Assembly: GCA_902589315.1 (NCBI GenBank)
Contig: CACISK010000005.1
Span: 42,522 to 106,521 of the forward strand
Length of the DNA stretch: 64,000 nucleotides
Direction: 5' to 3'
Origin: an uncultured Pelagibacteraceae bacterium
GTDB lineage: Bacteria; Pseudomonadota; Alphaproteobacteria; Pelagibacterales; Pelagibacteraceae
Shown: positions 63,425 through 64,000 of the stretch, piece after piece
Layout: the number at the start of each line of letters is the position of its first letter
How positions within the stretch are numbered: position 1 is the first letter of the stretch
The notes under the pieces: model-generated
The model's database searches: none
The model's input: only the letters and a program-made list of their open reading frames with translations
Told to the model about the DNA's origin: nothing
Program-made: the position numbers and the translations under genes

Positions 63425-64000
63425 ATCATCAGAAAAAGATAAAGCATTCATGAGATTGGCACTAGAACTTGCCAATCAAAATAAAGGCTTAACAGGACTA
63501 AATCCATCAGTTGGATGTGTAGTAACATATAAAGATGAAATTATTTCTTACGGAAAGACAGATATTAATGGTCGACCTCATGCAGAAGTAGTTGCTTTAA
63601 AAAATAAAAAAGTAAATTTCAAGAATTCAAATATGTATGTAACATTAGAACCCTGTATCCATTATGGGCTAACACCTCCATGTACAAATATAATTATTAA
63701 AAATAAAATTAAAGCTGTTAATTATTCGATTGAAGATTTTGATAAACGAACAGCAAAAAAAACAAAAACTGTTTTAAAAAAAAATAAAATTTTTGTTAAG
63801 ATTGGTTTGTGTAAAAAAGAAGTATATGAATTTTATAAAGATTATAAATTATCTAAATCTAATGGTATTCCGTATATTACTGGTAAATTAGCTGTTTCAA
63901 AAAATAATAGAATTTATTTATTTAAAAAAAAAATTACAAACGAACATTCTCACAAAGTCTCTCATTTATTAAGATATAGAAATCAAGCAATTTTAACATC
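63405..64000 (+). CDS. ribD: Riboflavin biosynthesis deaminase/reductase (5' part; runs off window end)
   Basis: Translated from ATG 63405: [45 protein letters not shown]...[10 protein letters not shown]...[15 protein letters not shown]; synteny glyA-nrdR-ribD. Confidence 0.93.
   Translation, partial: MSLRRDKSSEKDKAFMRLALELANQNKGLTGLNPSVGCVVTYKDEIISYGKTDINGRPHAEVVALKNKKVNFKNSNMYVTLEPCIHYGLTPPCTNIIIKNKIKAVNYSIEDFDKRTAKKTKTVLKKNKIFVKIGLCKKEVYEFYKDYKLSKSNGIPYITGKLAVSKNNRIYLFKKKITNEHSHKVSHLLRYRNQAILT

Noticed and set aside
1-64000. CRISPR array, transposon, prophage or defence island
   Set aside because: No regularly spaced repeats, transposase/integrase, phage or restriction-like proteins seen; gene content is almost entirely housekeeping.

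Overview
This AT-rich window looks like a streamlined alphaproteobacterial core chromosome, most likely a SAR11/Pelagibacter-like organism. That assignment is inferred from gene content, synteny and base composition; no database was searched. From left to right: rplA(3' end)-rplJ-rplL-rpoB-rpoC; the str/S10/spc/alpha ribosomal-protein super-operon (rpsL to rplQ, with secY and adk); a secreted polysaccharide-lyase-like protein; an RluC/D-like pseudouridine synthase, lipB, mgtE, panC, galU, ugd; a minus-strand block ridA-topA-plsY-pyrC-pyrB-ruvX; gatCAB, an O-methyltransferase, trhO and a MATE transporter; a heterotetrameric sarcosine oxidase operon (soxBDAG, minus strand); tRNA-Ser(GCU); a lytic transglycosylase; the block dapA-smpB-folK-rsh-pyrE-pdxJ-acpS-lepB-rnc-recO; hemB, an Asp/Asn beta-hydroxylase-like protein, rpiB, glyA, nrdR and a 5' partial ribD. 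I saw no CRISPR array, transposon, prophage or defence island. I also saw no convincing novel multi-gene system. The most interesting signals are (i) an RSH (SpoT/Rel) protein apparently lacking the region between TGS and ACT; (ii) genes missing from their usual syntenic slots (rpoZ, era, dprA, tuf, rpmD); (iii) an unusually long 157-nt rpoC-rpsL intergenic region with a promoter-like element and two hairpins; (iv) a nested palindrome between soxB and tRNA-Ser; and (v) two accessory-looking proteins (polysaccharide lyase, 2OG-hydroxylase-like) within core synteny.
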